A stretch of DNA of 59,980 bases from Lentzea terrae (GTDB taxonomy: Bacteria > Actinomycetota > Actinomycetes > Mycobacteriales > Pseudonocardiaceae). A program made the position numbers and the translations under genes. The stretch spans positions 1-59,980 of the forward strand of contig NZ_QFWW01000025.1 of NCBI RefSeq assembly GCF_003265345.1, read 5' to 3'. The notes beneath the pieces are model-generated. The model searched no databases. It was not told the origin of the DNA and was given only the letters and a program-made list of their open reading frames with translations. Below, one piece after another: positions 23,022 to 32,190 of this stretch (positions are counted from its first letter, which is position 1; every line of letters begins with the position of its first letter).

Positions 23022-25565
23022 TCACAAGCTGTTCGGACGATCCCGGACACCCCGGTACCCGGCGCTCTCCAGCACGTCCGAGGCCCTGCGCCGAGCCGCG
23101 GCAGCCGCGTCGGTGTCGCCCTCAGCCTCGTGTGCGCTGGTCAGGGCAACGAGCGCGAGGCCGGCCAGGATGCTCTGCCCGGTGGCGGACGCACGTTCGT
23201 GCGCCTCTGTCGCGTCCCTCACGGCGGCGGAGACGTCACCCGCCGCGAGGTCCAGCCAGGCCAGCTCGACCAGCGCGTCCGCCACGCCCGGCCCGTAGCC
23301 GATCGCCACCGCCATCCGCCACGCCCGGCGCAGGTCGTCCCGGCGACCGCGGACAGCGGCCACCGTGATCAGCGCGTCGATCTCCACGCGGCCGGAGCCG
23401 ACCGCGAGCCCGAGCGCCTCCTCCGCACACCGCAGCGCCTCCTCCGGCCGTCCGGCGTCGCGGTGGACGCGGGCCAGGTCGTCCAGAGCCGCTGCCTCGC
23501 TGACCCGGTCCTCGTGGTCGTGGTTGAGCTGCCGCGCCCGCTGCAGGAAGTGCGCGGCCTGGTCCAGGTCGCCGAGGTAGCGGTGCACGACGCCGAGCGC
23601 GCCCAGCGAGTTCGCTGCCGAGCGGGTCTCCTCCCGCAGCACGACGGCCAGCTCCAGGTTCGCCGCGGCCTCGACCAACCGGCCGAGCCGCATCTCGGTG
23701 AGGCCAAGGTTGCCGAGCGCACGCGCGCGCCGGGCCGTGTCGCCGATCTCCGCGTAGTAGGCCAGCTCGCGGCGGAAGCAGTCGGCCGCCTCCTCCAGCG
23801 ACCCGAGCTCCGCGTGGACGCCACCCAGGTTGCCGAGCGTGCTGAACTCGCGGAACCTGTCCCCCGCCGCGCGGCTGAACTCGACCGCGTGCTTGAAGTG
23901 CGTGGCCGCCGCACGGTGGTCGCCCGCGCCCCAGTGTGCGGTGCCGAGCGACAGGTGCATCGCCGCGGACGCACTCGGGTCGTCCGCGGCAGCAGCGAGG
24001 CCCACGCGGGCGACGGCCAGCCATTCCGCGGTGTGGCGGCGCAGCCAGTAGCAGCCGCGCAACGCGTCGGTCAGCAGCCACGCCATCGGCGCGCCCGCCT
24101 GTTCGATCAGGGACACCAGTGTCGCGCGCTCGGCGTCGAACCACTGCAACGCCTCCGTGGCACCGGAGAACGTGTGCTGTGGAGTCACCGAAGCGAGCAC
24201 CGAGAAGTCCGGACGCACTGCGCGTGCCGCGGCAACGGCCATGTCGAGGTACTGCTCGTCGAGCCGGTCCTTCCAGGCGGTAGAGCTTTCCTCTGCTGCG
24301 CAACGCTCACGGGCGTAGAGCCGCAGCAGGTCGTGCAGTCCGTAGCGCCCGGCTGACTTGACCTCGACCAGGTGCGCGGCGACCAACGTGCGCAACGCCA
24401 CCGAAGCGTCCGGCCGGTCGAGCAGCACGGCGGCGGCACGCTCCGGCAGGTCCGGACCCGGCGCCACACCCATGCGGCGGAACAACATCCGCGCCACGGG
24501 GTCGAGCGCAGCGTACGAGTGGTCGAACGTCGTGCGCACGGCGGCGTCCGCGTCGCCCTCGATCTCCAGCGCGGTGAGCCGGTCGCCCGCGGTCAGCTCC
24601 TCCATCAGCTCCGCGATCGTCTGATGTGGACGGTCGGCGAGGTTCGCGGCCGTGATCCGCAGGGCCAGCGGGAGACAGCCGCAGAGCCGCACCAGCTCGT
24701 CGACGGCGTCTTCCTCGCGCAGCACGCGTTCAGCGCCCAGGACGCTGATCACCACGGCCGGCGCCTCCTCAGCCGTGAGCACGCCGAGCTCCAAGCGGTG
24801 CGCGCCATCACGAGCGACGAGACCGGCGAGACGATCACGGCTCGTCACGACCGTCATGCAGCCCGGCCCACCCGGCACGAGCGGACGCACGTGTGCGGCG
24901 CTGGGCGCGTTGTCCACCATCACCAGCACGCGCTTGTCGGACGTCATCGACCGGTACATCCCGATCATCGCATCCTGCTGCAGCGGGATGTCCTCGCCGG
25001 GCACCCCGAACGCGCGGATCGCGAGCGCCAGCGCCTGGTCCGGGGTCACCGGCGGGCCGGACGAGTAGCCGCGCAGGTCCAGGTACACCTGACCGTCCGG
25101 GAACCTCGCCGCCACCTGGTGCGCCCACTGGACGGCCAACGCCGTCTTGCCCACCCCGGGAATCCCGCACACGACCGCGAGCCTGCTGCCGCCCTCCAGC
25201 AGCGCGGTCAGCTCCTTGAACGCCTTGGTGCGCCCGGTGAAGCCCGGCACCGCGGCGGGCAACTGGCGGGGTACGACGGCCGAACCGCGCACTGGTTCCG
25301 ACTGAACGCGGCGCCACGCGGCGAGCCACGGCTCGACCTCGTCCTCCGGCACGCTGAACGCCCGCAGCAGCCCCCGGAACACCTCCAAAGCGGGCGCGGT
25401 CTTACGGCGCGGGCTGAGCGCGTCGGCCAGGGTGCTGCGAGCGAGCCCGGACAACTTCTCCATCTGCCGCAACGAGGGGTTCCCCGCCCACACCTTCAAC
25501 GCCCGCAACGCGGCGATCAGCTCGTCGAGCGCGTGCGCGTCGTCAGGTCTCGGGCCGGCGGACAT
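23022..25565 (-). CDS. XRE HTH / NB-ARC / TPR transcriptional regulator
   Basis: The 847-residue protein has an N-terminal helix-turn-helix (about residues 28-65; LRQMEKLSGLARSTLADAL), an NB-ARC ATPase (P-loop GIPGVGKT near 134-141, Walker B VLVMVDNA) and C-terminal TPR repeats (about 560-760; LGNLGGVHAELGSLEEAADC). It resembles the regulatory halves of AfsR-like proteins, but with an XRE-type rather than OmpR-type DNA-binding domain. The ATG at 25563-25565 has no ribosome site; a TAGGCT box 7 bases upstream would start the mRNA at the ATG, so it may be leaderless. As the first regulator beside the PKS cluster it could control it, but nothing in the sequence proves this. Confidence 0.88.
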   Translation of the reverse strand: MSAGPRPDDAHALDELIAALRALKVWAGNPSLRQMEKLSGLARSTLADALSPRRKTAPALEVFRGLLRAFSVPEDEVEPWLAAWRRVQSEPVRGSAVVPRQLPAAVPGFTGRTKAFKELTALLEGGSRLAVVCGIPGVGKTALAVQWAHQVAARFPDGQVYLDLRGYSSGPPVTPDQALALAIRAFGVPGEDIPLQQDAMIGMYRSMTSDKRVLVMVDNAPSAAHVRPLVPGGPGCMTVVTSRDRLAGLVARDGAHRLELGVLTAEEAPAVVISVLGAERVLREEDAVDELVRLCGCLPLALRITAANLADRPHQTIAELMEELTAGDRLTALEIEGDADAAVRTTFDHSYAALDPVARMLFRRMGVAPGPDLPERAAAVLLDRPDASVALRTLVAAHLVEVKSAGRYGLHDLLRLYARERCAAEESSTAWKDRLDEQYLDMAVAAARAVRPDFSVLASVTPQHTFSGATEALQWFDAERATLVSLIEQAGAPMAWLLTDALRGCYWLRRHTAEWLAVARVGLAAAADDPSASAAMHLSLGTAHWGAGDHRAAATHFKHAVEFSRAAGDRFREFSTLGNLGGVHAELGSLEEAADCFRRELAYYAEIGDTARRARALGNLGLTEMRLGRLVEAAANLELAVVLREETRSAANSLGALGVVHRYLGDLDQAAHFLQRARQLNHDHEDRVSEAAALDDLARVHRDAGRPEEALRCAEEALGLAVGSGRVEIDALITVAAVRGRRDDLRRAWRMAVAIGYGPGVADALVELAWLDLAAGDVSAAVRDATEAHERASATGQSILAGLALVALTSAHEAEGDTDAAAAARRRASDVLESAGYRGVRDRPNSL

Positions 25566-25637
25566 GGGTTGAAGCCTAATGATCGAACCTGTCCGCGCGG
25601 GTGTTTGACGTTTCCAAGTGTCGGTCATCCCCATCTG

Positions 25638-28600
25638 GTGGATCTGGCAGGGTTGCTGAGGGACGTCGCCGGGCTTCGCCGCAGGCAGGTCTGGGCGCGG
25701 CAGGGACGGCTGCACATCGAGGTCCACGGCCTCGACACCCCGCACGCCCTGCGCCTGATCAAGTCGGTCGAGCAACGCCTGGAGAACCTCGACGGCGTGG
25801 CGTGGGCACGGGTCAACGCACCCGCACAGCGCGTGGTCGTCGCGATCGAAACGCCCGGTCCACGCCGCGCCGAGCTGATCCGGATCATCGAACGGGCCGA
25901 GCACCACGCCGCCGAGCACGCCGAGGAAGAACCCTGCGAGGAGCTGCACCACCCGTGTGAGGGACCACGGACGCGGCAAACCGTGTCGGCACTGGCCGCG
26001 GACGCCGTCGGACTGGGACTCTCCGCGATCACCAGGCTGACCCAGTGGGTGCCGTTGCCCACCGAGGTGGCGGCGCTCGGGGCGATCTTCCAGCGCCACC
26101 CCAAGCTGCGGGGGCTGGTGGGCAAGGACGGCACGGACTCGCTGCTGCCGCACGTGTCCGCGCTCGCGCAGGGACTCGCGGCCGGCGGTGAGGGCATCCT
26201 GCTCGACGGCGCCGAGCGGATCGCGCAGATCCGCGAGGCCCTCGCCTACCGCAAAGCCTGGAACAAGGCCGAACCCGAGCTCGTCGCGGGGCCTGACCAC
26301 GCGGCGGGCGAGCCGGTGCTGCGACCCCGGCCCGTCGAAGTCCCACCAGATCCGGTCGACCGGTACGCGGAACGGGCGATGGGCGTCGGCGCGGTGGCCG
26401 CGGCCGCCGCTGTGCCGTTCTTCGGCGTCCGGCGTGGACTGGCGTTGGGACTGGCGACCACGCCCAAGGCCCCCGCCGCCGCACGGGAGGGGTTCGCGAC
26501 CTACCTCGGGCGCATCCTCGCCAAGCGCGGCGTGATCGTCATGGACCGGGGCGTGCTGCGGCGGCTCAGCCAGATCGACACGGTCGTGCTCGACGAACGG
26601 GCACTGCGCACCGGGCAGACCGAGCTGACCGACGTCGTGCCGCTGGCCGGAGCCGACCCGAAGGAGATCGCCTCCGTCGCGTTCGAGCTGTTCGACCCGC
26701 AGGCCCCTGACCAGGTCCAACAAGCCGACGGCTGGCGGCTCGGTCCCCTCGACGGCACTCGCGGCAAGCAGGGTGCGCAACGGCTGCGCAAGCGGGGCGC
26801 CGACGACGTGCTGGGCCTGTCCAAGGGGCAGAAGCTGCTGGCCGTGGTCGGGGCCTCCGTCCAGCACGCGCACGGTTTGCAGGCCATCGCCGCCGCCGCG
26901 CGCAGGGCCGGTGCACGGGTCGTGCTGGCCGCGGAGACCGAGGCCGCGAAGTTCTCGTTCGTCGACGACCTCGTACCCGGTGGCGACGAGCTGGCCGGGT
27001 CGGTGCGGAAGCTGCAGGAGGACGGCGGGGTCGTCCTGCTGCTGTCCGGTGACCGCAAGGCCCTGGGGGCGGCGGACTGCGGGCTCGGTGCGTTCCGCTC
27101 GGGAAAGCCACCGGCCTGGGGTGCGCATGTGCTGGTGGGACACGACTTCGAGGCCGCCGCGCTGGTGATCGACGCGGTCGGGGTGGCGTCCAGGGTGGAC
27201 TCGGACGGGATCAAGCTCGCCGCGGGCGGCAGCGGCGTCGGCGCGGTGGCGGCGGTGCAGGCGACGGGTCCGCTCGCCGCCAAGCGAGGGCTCTTCGCGG
27301 GCAACGCGGCCGCCGCGATCGGGTTCGCGCTCGGACACTGGCGCGCTCACCAGCTGCTTTCCCGGCCGATCTCGCCACCGGTCAGCACCACGCCGTGGCA
27401 TCTCATGCCGGTCGACGTGGTGTTGGAGCGCCTCCAAGCCACCTCCGTTGGGCTGAACGGCAAGGAGGTCCAGCAACGGGCACGTGCGTCCGGGACCGGT
27501 GAGGAACCGCTCGGGCTCAGCCTGTGGCAGGCGTTCGTCGAGGAGCTCGCGAATCCGCTGACGCCCGTCCTGGCGGCGGGTGCGGCGTTGGCGGCGGCGG
27601 TCGGCTCGCCGATGGACGCGGGCCTGGTCGCAGCCATCACGGGGGCATCCGCGCTGGTCGGCAGCGTGCAGCGGGTGCAGACCGACCGGGCGCTGGCGGA
27701 CCTGTTCAAGCTGTCCGCGGTGGGCGCGAGCGTCCGCAGGGACGGCGCCGAGGTCACCGTGGCCGCCGCCGACCTGGTGCCGGGCGACGTCGTGCTGCTG
27801 CGCTCGTCCGACGTCGTGCCCGCGGACTGCCGCATCATCGAGGCCACCGCGCTGGAGGCGGACGAGTCGTCGCTGACCGGCGAGTCGCTGCCGGTGGCCA
27901 AGGACAGCGCGCCGGTCGTCGCCGCGGACATCTCCGACCGCAGCTCGATGCTCTACGAGGGCACGACGATCGCGACCGGCAGCGCCGTGGCGGTGGTCGT
28001 CGCGACCGGGCTCGCGACCGAGGCCGGGCGCAGCATGGCCACGGCCCGCCAGAGCACGCCGACCGCGGGCGTCGAGTCGCGGCTGGAGTCGCTGACCCGC
28101 ACCGCCATGCCGCTCGCGCTGGGTGCCGCCGCCGCGGTGACCGGTTCCGGGCTGTTGCGCGGGATTCCGCCGCAGGAGACGTTGAGCGCCGCGGTCAACC
28201 TGGCCGTCGCCTCGGTGCCGGAAGGGCTGCCGTTCCTGGTGAACGCCGCCCAGCTGGGCGCGGCCAGGCGGCTCGCCGATCACGGCGCGCTGGTGCGGAA
28301 CCCGCGCACGATCGAGGCGTTGGGACGCGTCGACGTGCTGTGCTTCGACAAGACCGGCACGCTGACCGAGGGCAGCCTGAGCCTCGCCAAGGTGGGCACG
28401 GTCGAGCGCATCGCCGGCGTGTCCTCTTTGGACGGGTCATTGCGCAACGTGCTGGCCGCCGCTGCTCGCGCCACACCTGCCGCCAGGAGTCGCGAGGACC
28501 TGGAACACCAGACCGACCGGGCGGTGATGTCGGGCGCCCGCAAGGCCAAAGTGGGCGTGCGCACCGGTGCCCAGTCGTGGCGGCGGCGGGCCGATCTGCC

Positions 28601-29894
28601 GTTCGAACCGTCACGCGGCTACCACGCGACCACCGGCACGATCGGCAAGCGGACGCTGCTCAGCGTGAAAGGCGCACCGGAGATCGTGCTGGCCCGGTGC
28701 ACGCTGGACGAGGACGCCCGCGCGACGATCAAGGACCGCATGGAGCAGCTGGCCGGGTCGGGTCACCGCGTGCTCGCGGTGGCCGAACGCGTCGCGGACG
28801 GCATCGAGCTGTCCGAGGAAGCCGTGCGGGACCTCAAGTTCCGCGGGTTCGTCGCGCTCGCCGACCCCGTGCGGGACAGCGCCGCCCCTGCCGCGGAACA
28901 ACTCGAGGCGGCCGGCGTGAAGGTCGTGATGATCACCGGCGACCACCCCGCCACCGCCGACGCCATCGCCTCGACCGCTCTTCCGTCCGACAACCAGCGC
29001 GTGATCACCGGCTCGGAGCTCGACGAGCTCGACGACGACAAGCTCGCCGCCGCACTGTCCGAAGTGGACGTCATCGCCCGCTGCAGCCCCACCCACAAGG
29101 TCCGGATCATCCAGGCCTACCAACGGGACGGACGCACGGTCGCGATGACCGGCGACGGCGCGAACGACGCACCCGCGATCCGCCTGGCGGACGTCGGCAT
29201 CGCACTGGGCCGGCGCGGCACGCCCGCCGCCCGCAGCGCCGCCGACCTCGTGGTGACCGACGACCGGCTGGAGACGATCACCGCCGCCGTGCTGGAAGGC
29301 CGCGCGATGTGGTCGTCGGTGCGCGAGGCGCTGGCGATCCTGCTCGGCGGCAACCTCGGCGAGATCGGCTTCAACGTCCTGGCGGCACTGATCACCGGCA
29401 GGGCACCGTTGAACGCCAGGCAGATCCTGCTGGTCAACCTGCTGACCGACCTCGCACCCGCGCTGGCCATCGCGTTGCGCGCGCCGAAACCCGACCAGGT
29501 GGAGAGCCTGCTCCACGAAGGACCCGAGACGTCACTGGGCGGCCAGCTCGACCGCGACATCCTGCTGCGCGCGTTGACGACGACGTTCGGCGCGGGCACG
29601 GCGTGGACCGTCGCCCGGCTCACCGGGCGGTCGCGGCGGGCGAGCACGGTCGCGCTGGCCGCGTTGGTGGGCACGCAGCTGGGACAGACGCTGGTGACCG
29701 GCGGACTGGACCGGCGAGTGCTCGCGGCGAGCCTCGGTTCGGCCGCGGCGCTGGCGGCGGTGATCCAGACGCCCGGCGTGAGCGGCTTCTTCGGCTGCAC
29801 ACCGCTCGGACCTGTCGGCTGGAGCATCGCGGCGGGCGCCACGACGACCGCGACCGCGCTGAATGCTTTGTTGTCAAAGGTTCTCCGCGTCTGA
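25638..29894 (+). CDS. CtpI/CtpH-like giant P-type cation ATPase
   Basis: This product of about 1418 residues is a membrane transporter of the long mycobacterial CtpI/CtpH type. An HMA-like domain without CxxC (about 15-70) leads into a first ATPase-like half, where the phosphorylation loop reads VVLDERALRTG instead of DKTGTLT. The second half is complete: SSLTGESLPV, DVLCFDKTGTLTEG, MITGDHPAT and AMTGDGANDAPAI, followed by membrane helices. Only the second half should be catalytic. The transported ion is unknown. The start is uncertain: GTG at 25638 fits the conserved N-terminus, with TTG at 25605 as the alternative; neither has a good ribosome site. It is divergent from the NB-ARC regulator. 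The open frame reaching 1.2 kb further upstream is antisense to that regulator. Confidence 0.88.
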   Translation: MDLAGLLRDVAGLRRRQVWARQGRLHIEVHGLDTPHALRLIKSVEQRLENLDGVAWARVNAPAQRVVVAIETPGPRRAELIRIIERAEHHAAEHAEEEPCEELHHPCEGPRTRQTVSALAADAVGLGLSAITRLTQWVPLPTEVAALGAIFQRHPKLRGLVGKDGTDSLLPHVSALAQGLAAGGEGILLDGAERIAQIREALAYRKAWNKAEPELVAGPDHAAGEPVLRPRPVEVPPDPVDRYAERAMGVGAVAAAAAVPFFGVRRGLALGLATTPKAPAAAREGFATYLGRILAKRGVIVMDRGVLRRLSQIDTVVLDERALRTGQTELTDVVPLAGADPKEIASVAFELFDPQAPDQVQQADGWRLGPLDGTRGKQGAQRLRKRGADDVLGLSKGQKLLAVVGASVQHAHGLQAIAAAARRAGARVVLAAETEAAKFSFVDDLVPGGDELAGSVRKLQEDGGVVLLLSGDRKALGAADCGLGAFRSGKPPAWGAHVLVGHDFEAAALVIDAVGVASRVDSDGIKLAAGGSGVGAVAAVQATGPLAAKRGLFAGNAAAAIGFALGHWRAHQLLSRPISPPVSTTPWHLMPVDVVLERLQATSVGLNGKEVQQRARASGTGEEPLGLSLWQAFVEELANPLTPVLAAGAALAAAVGSPMDAGLVAAITGASALVGSVQRVQTDRALADLFKLSAVGASVRRDGAEVTVAAADLVPGDVVLLRSSDVVPADCRIIEATALEADESSLTGESLPVAKDSAPVVAADISDRSSMLYEGTTIATGSAVAVVVATGLATEAGRSMATARQSTPTAGVESRLESLTRTAMPLALGAAAAVTGSGLLRGIPPQETLSAAVNLAVASVPEGLPFLVNAAQLGAARRLADHGALVRNPRTIEALGRVDVLCFDKTGTLTEGSLSLAKVGTVERIAGVSSLDGSLRNVLAAAARATPAARSREDLEHQTDRAVMSGARKAKVGVRTGAQSWRRRADLPFEPSRGYHATTGTIGKRTLLSVKGAPEIVLARCTLDEDARATIKDRMEQLAGSGHRVLAVAERVADGIELSEEAVRDLKFRGFVALADPVRDSAAPAAEQLEAAGVKVVMITGDHPATADAIASTALPSDNQRVITGSELDELDDDKLAAALSEVDVIARCSPTHKVRIIQAYQRDGRTVAMTGDGANDAPAIRLADVGIALGRRGTPAARSAADLVVTDDRLETITAAVLEGRAMWSSVREALAILLGGNLGEIGFNVLAALITGRAPLNARQILLVNLLTDLAPALAIALRAPKPDQVESLLHEGPETSLGGQLDRDILLRALTTTFGAGTAWTVARLTGRSRRASTVALAALVGTQLGQTLVTGGLDRRVLAASLGSAAALAAVIQTPGVSGFFGCTPLGPVGWSIAAGATTTATALNALLSKVLRV

Positions 29895-30011
29895 GTTCCT
29901 TCGCTTGGCCGTCGAAATGGTCCAACCACTTGTTTACACTCGTGAACCGGGCCGCCGATCCCGTTGCGCGAACACCTCGGTGTTCGCCGCCTCCGCCTGC
30001 CAGGAGGAGCT

Positions 30012-30854
30012 TTGAAGACACGGAATCGGCTCGCTCTCGCGAGTCTCACCGCATCCACCGCGCTGGCCGTCGCGTTCCTCGTGCCGACGACCGCCAGCGC
30101 TCACGGCACGTTGTCCGATCCGGCCAGCCGGGTCTACACGTGCAAACAGGAGGGTCCGGAGAACCCGAAGTCCGAGGCGTGCAAGGCGGCCGTCGCGGCC
30201 GGTGGCACGCAGGCGTTCTACGACTGGAACGAAGTGTCGCTGCTCGACGCCGGCGGCCGGCACCGCGAGATCATCCCGGACGGCAAGCTGTGCAGCGCGG
30301 GCCGCGACAAGTACCGCGGCCTCGACCTGCAACGCGCCGACTGGCCGGCCAAGCGCATCTCGGCCGGGTCGCTGACGGTGACCTACCACGCGTCCGCGCC
30401 GCACTCGAACAGCAACTTCGAGTTCTACCTCACCAGGCAGGGCTGGAGCCCCACACAGCCGCTGCGTTGGTCGGACCTCGTGCACCTGCAGACGTTCAAC
30501 AACCAGAACCCCACGACGTTCACGAACTGGACGCTGAACATCCCGCAACGCACCGGCCGCCACATCATCTACTCGATCTGGCAACGCGTCGTCGGCAGCG
30601 CAGAAGCGTTTTACACGTGCTCGGACGTCGACTTCGGCGGCGGGGTGACGCCGCCGCCGACGACGACCAGCAATCCGACGCCCACGACCACCACGACTCC
30701 CCCGCCGGTCGGCGGCACATGGGCAGCGGGCACGACGTACCAGACCGGCAACCGCGTGACCTACAACGGCCTCGGCTACGAGTGCGTGCAAGCGCACACG
30801 GCCATCGCCGGGTGGGAACCGCCGAACACGCCGGCCCTGTGGAAACGCGTCTGA
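30012..30854 (+). CDS. Secreted lytic polysaccharide monooxygenase (AA10) with CBM5/12
   Basis: The TTG at 30012 is preceded by AGGAGG and is preferred over an upstream TTG at 29964. A 30-residue signal peptide ends TASA, so the mature enzyme starts with His (HGTLSDPASRVY), the first ligand of the copper histidine brace; the second His is in YHASAPHSN. A Thr/Pro-rich linker (PPPTTTSNPTPTTTTTPP) joins the catalytic domain to a C-terminal chitin-binding CBM5/12 module (WAAGTTYQTGNRVTYNG...ALWKRV). The enzyme oxidatively cuts crystalline chitin or cellulose outside the cell; the CBM type favours chitin. Its TGA overlaps the next ATG by one base. Confidence 0.93.
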   Translation: MKTRNRLALASLTASTALAVAFLVPTTASAHGTLSDPASRVYTCKQEGPENPKSEACKAAVAAGGTQAFYDWNEVSLLDAGGRHREIIPDGKLCSAGRDKYRGLDLQRADWPAKRISAGSLTVTYHASAPHSNSNFEFYLTRQGWSPTQPLRWSDLVHLQTFNNQNPTTFTNWTLNIPQRTGRHIIYSIWQRVVGSAEAFYTCSDVDFGGGVTPPPTTTSNPTPTTTTTPPPVGGTWAAGTTYQTGNRVTYNGLGYECVQAHTAIAGWEPPNTPALWKRV

Positions 30855-31378
30855 TGCGGATCTTCCTGCTGTTGCTCGCGTTCGTGGTGTCCGGCTGCAC
30901 TCCGGACACCACGTTGCGCGGTGACCCGTTGGACGTGATGTTCCTGCAGATGATGATTCCGCACCACGAGCAGGGCGTCGCGATGGTCGCGTTGGCTGAG
31001 GACCGGGCGTCGTCGGCCGATCTGCGGATGCTCGCCGCGGCGATCGAGTCCACCCAAGCCACCGAGATCGGCACGATGAAGAGCTGGCTCACCTCATGGG
31101 GTGAACCGCTGACCGCGCCGCCGGACTCGCACGCGGGGCACGGGGACATGCGGCGCACCAATCCTTCGGAAATCTCCCGGTTGCAGGGGTTGCGGGGTTT
31201 TGAGTTCGACCAACGGCTGCTGAACGTGCTGATCGCGCACCAGGACGACGCCGTGCAGATGGCACGGTGGCAGTCCGGCAGCGGCGCCCACCAGGAGGTG
31301 AAATCGCTCGCGGAACGGATCGAGAGGTCCCGCGTCGCGCAGATCGAGCTGATGAAGAGGTTCCTCGACCAGGTTTGA
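30854..31378 (+). CDS. DUF305 lipoprotein
   Basis: The product is a 174-residue lipoprotein: the signal MRIFLLLLAFVVSGC places the lipid-anchored Cys at residue 15. The mature part is the ferritin-like DUF305 domain with MFLQMMIPHHEQGVAMV and a second half containing AHQDDAVQMARW. DUF305 proteins are helical bundles rich in His and Met, often found near metal-handling genes. The start is coupled to the LPMO stop (TGATG), so both are made together at the cell surface. A role in copper supply to the LPMO is possible but only inferred from this coupling. Confidence 0.9.
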   Translation: MRIFLLLLAFVVSGCTPDTTLRGDPLDVMFLQMMIPHHEQGVAMVALAEDRASSADLRMLAAAIESTQATEIGTMKSWLTSWGEPLTAPPDSHAGHGDMRRTNPSEISRLQGLRGFEFDQRLLNVLIAHQDDAVQMARWQSGSGAHQEVKSLAERIERSRVAQIELMKRFLDQV

Positions 31379-31414
31379 GCGGGTACCCCCGGCGCAGACC
31401 ACAGGGAGGTCGAG

Positions 31415-31816
31415 ATGCAACCAGTCCCGTTCGTTCCGTGGGTGTGGCGTGACCCGTCCTGGACGGAGCACGAGCACGACGAGGCGGAACTCGCCCAGCG
31501 CCCCGACACCGGCCTGATCGGGTACGAGGTCGAGGCGACCGACGGCAGCATCGGCAAGATCGACGACGACAACGCGAAGGTGCCGAACGACTGCCTGATG
31601 ATCTCCACCGGTCCGTGGATCTTCGGACGCACCGTCGTGCTGCCCGTGGGCACCGTGCAGCGAGTGGACCACGAGGAGCGCAAGGTCTACGTCGACCGCA
31701 CCAAGGAGCAGATCAAGAACGCGCCCGAGTACGACCCGGACAACCACGAGGACTACCGCCAGCGCACCGGTGACTACTACACCGAGAGCTACCGCGCGAT
31801 GCCCCCGATGCTCTAG
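31415..31816 (+). CDS. PRC-barrel domain protein
   Basis: This 133-residue protein has a GGAGG ribosome site 5 bases before its ATG. The central part (DTGLIGYEVEATDGSIGKIDDD, then LMISTGPWIFGRTVVLPVGTVQRVD) is a PRC-barrel beta domain, and the C-terminus is acidic and Tyr-rich. PRC-barrel proteins of this size are common in actinomycetes and often stress-linked, without a proven reaction. It ends 9 bases before the next small gene, so the two are probably cotranscribed. Confidence 0.85.
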   Translation: MQPVPFVPWVWRDPSWTEHEHDEAELAQRPDTGLIGYEVEATDGSIGKIDDDNAKVPNDCLMISTGPWIFGRTVVLPVGTVQRVDHEERKVYVDRTKEQIKNAPEYDPDNHEDYRQRTGDYYTESYRAMPPML

Positions 31817-31824
31817 GAGCGCGC

Positions 31825-31953
31825 ATGAACAGGGAAAAGGCGCTCCGCCGGCAGGAGAACGCCGAACGCGCGGCGGTGGCCCGGTCCGGGCTCGGGCTCG
31901 TGGCGGGGCTCGTCGTGCTCTGGGTGGTGTTGCGCTGGATCAGGCACGGGTAG
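31825..31953 (+). CDS. Small single-span membrane protein (42 residues)
   Basis: The ATG at 31825 follows TAGGAGC and lies 9 bases after the PRC-barrel gene. The 42 residues have a charged N-terminal helix (MNREKALRRQENAERAAVAR) and one hydrophobic span (LGLVAGLVVLWVVL) ending RWIRHG, so it should be a one-pass inner-membrane protein. I recognise no family. The last 45 bases, including the stop, are repeated in degenerate form downstream (31954-32190), so a segment encoding the membrane span has been copied several times. Confidence 0.6.
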   Translation: MNREKALRRQENAERAAVARSGLGLVAGLVVLWVVLRWIRHG

Positions 31954-32190
31954 GGGCTCGTCGTGCGCTGTGGTGCTGCGCGGCATCAGGCACGGGTAGG
32001 GGCTCGCACCGGGGCTCGTCGTGCCCTGGGTGGTGCTGCGCTGGATTCAGGCACGGGCAGGGGGCTCGCACCGGGGCAGCGCCTGCTCGCGGTGGTTCCG
32101 CGCTGCGTCAGGCACGGGCATGGGCACGGCGCACGCACCTGGACAGCATCTGCGCGCGCCAGCTCCACGCCGGATCAGGCACGGGTAGGC
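31907..32190. repeat. Decaying tandem array derived from the 3' end of the small membrane-protein gene
   Basis: The unit GGGGCTCGTCGTGC...TCAGGCACGGG recurs, with its end motif TCAGGCACGGG at 31940, 31986, 32047, 32108 and 32175. The spacings are 46, 61, 61 and 67 bases. The last copy supplies the stop codon and final residues of the phosphatase gene on the other strand. No other gene is seen in this stretch. Confidence 0.85.

Noticed and set aside
24372..25637. Upstream 420 codons of the P-type ATPase frame
   Set aside because: This part is antisense to the NB-ARC regulator and has no ATPase similarity; the conserved start is near 25638.
25566..28283. Minus-strand extension of the NB-ARC regulator over the ATPase gene
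   Set aside because: The residues are shadow-like; the HTH domain begins at the ATG at 25565.
31954..32190. Candidate CRISPR or noncoding RNA because of repeated GGCACGGG
   Set aside because: The repeats are degenerate, uneven in spacing and match the coding end of the adjacent small gene, so they are a gene-derived tandem array.
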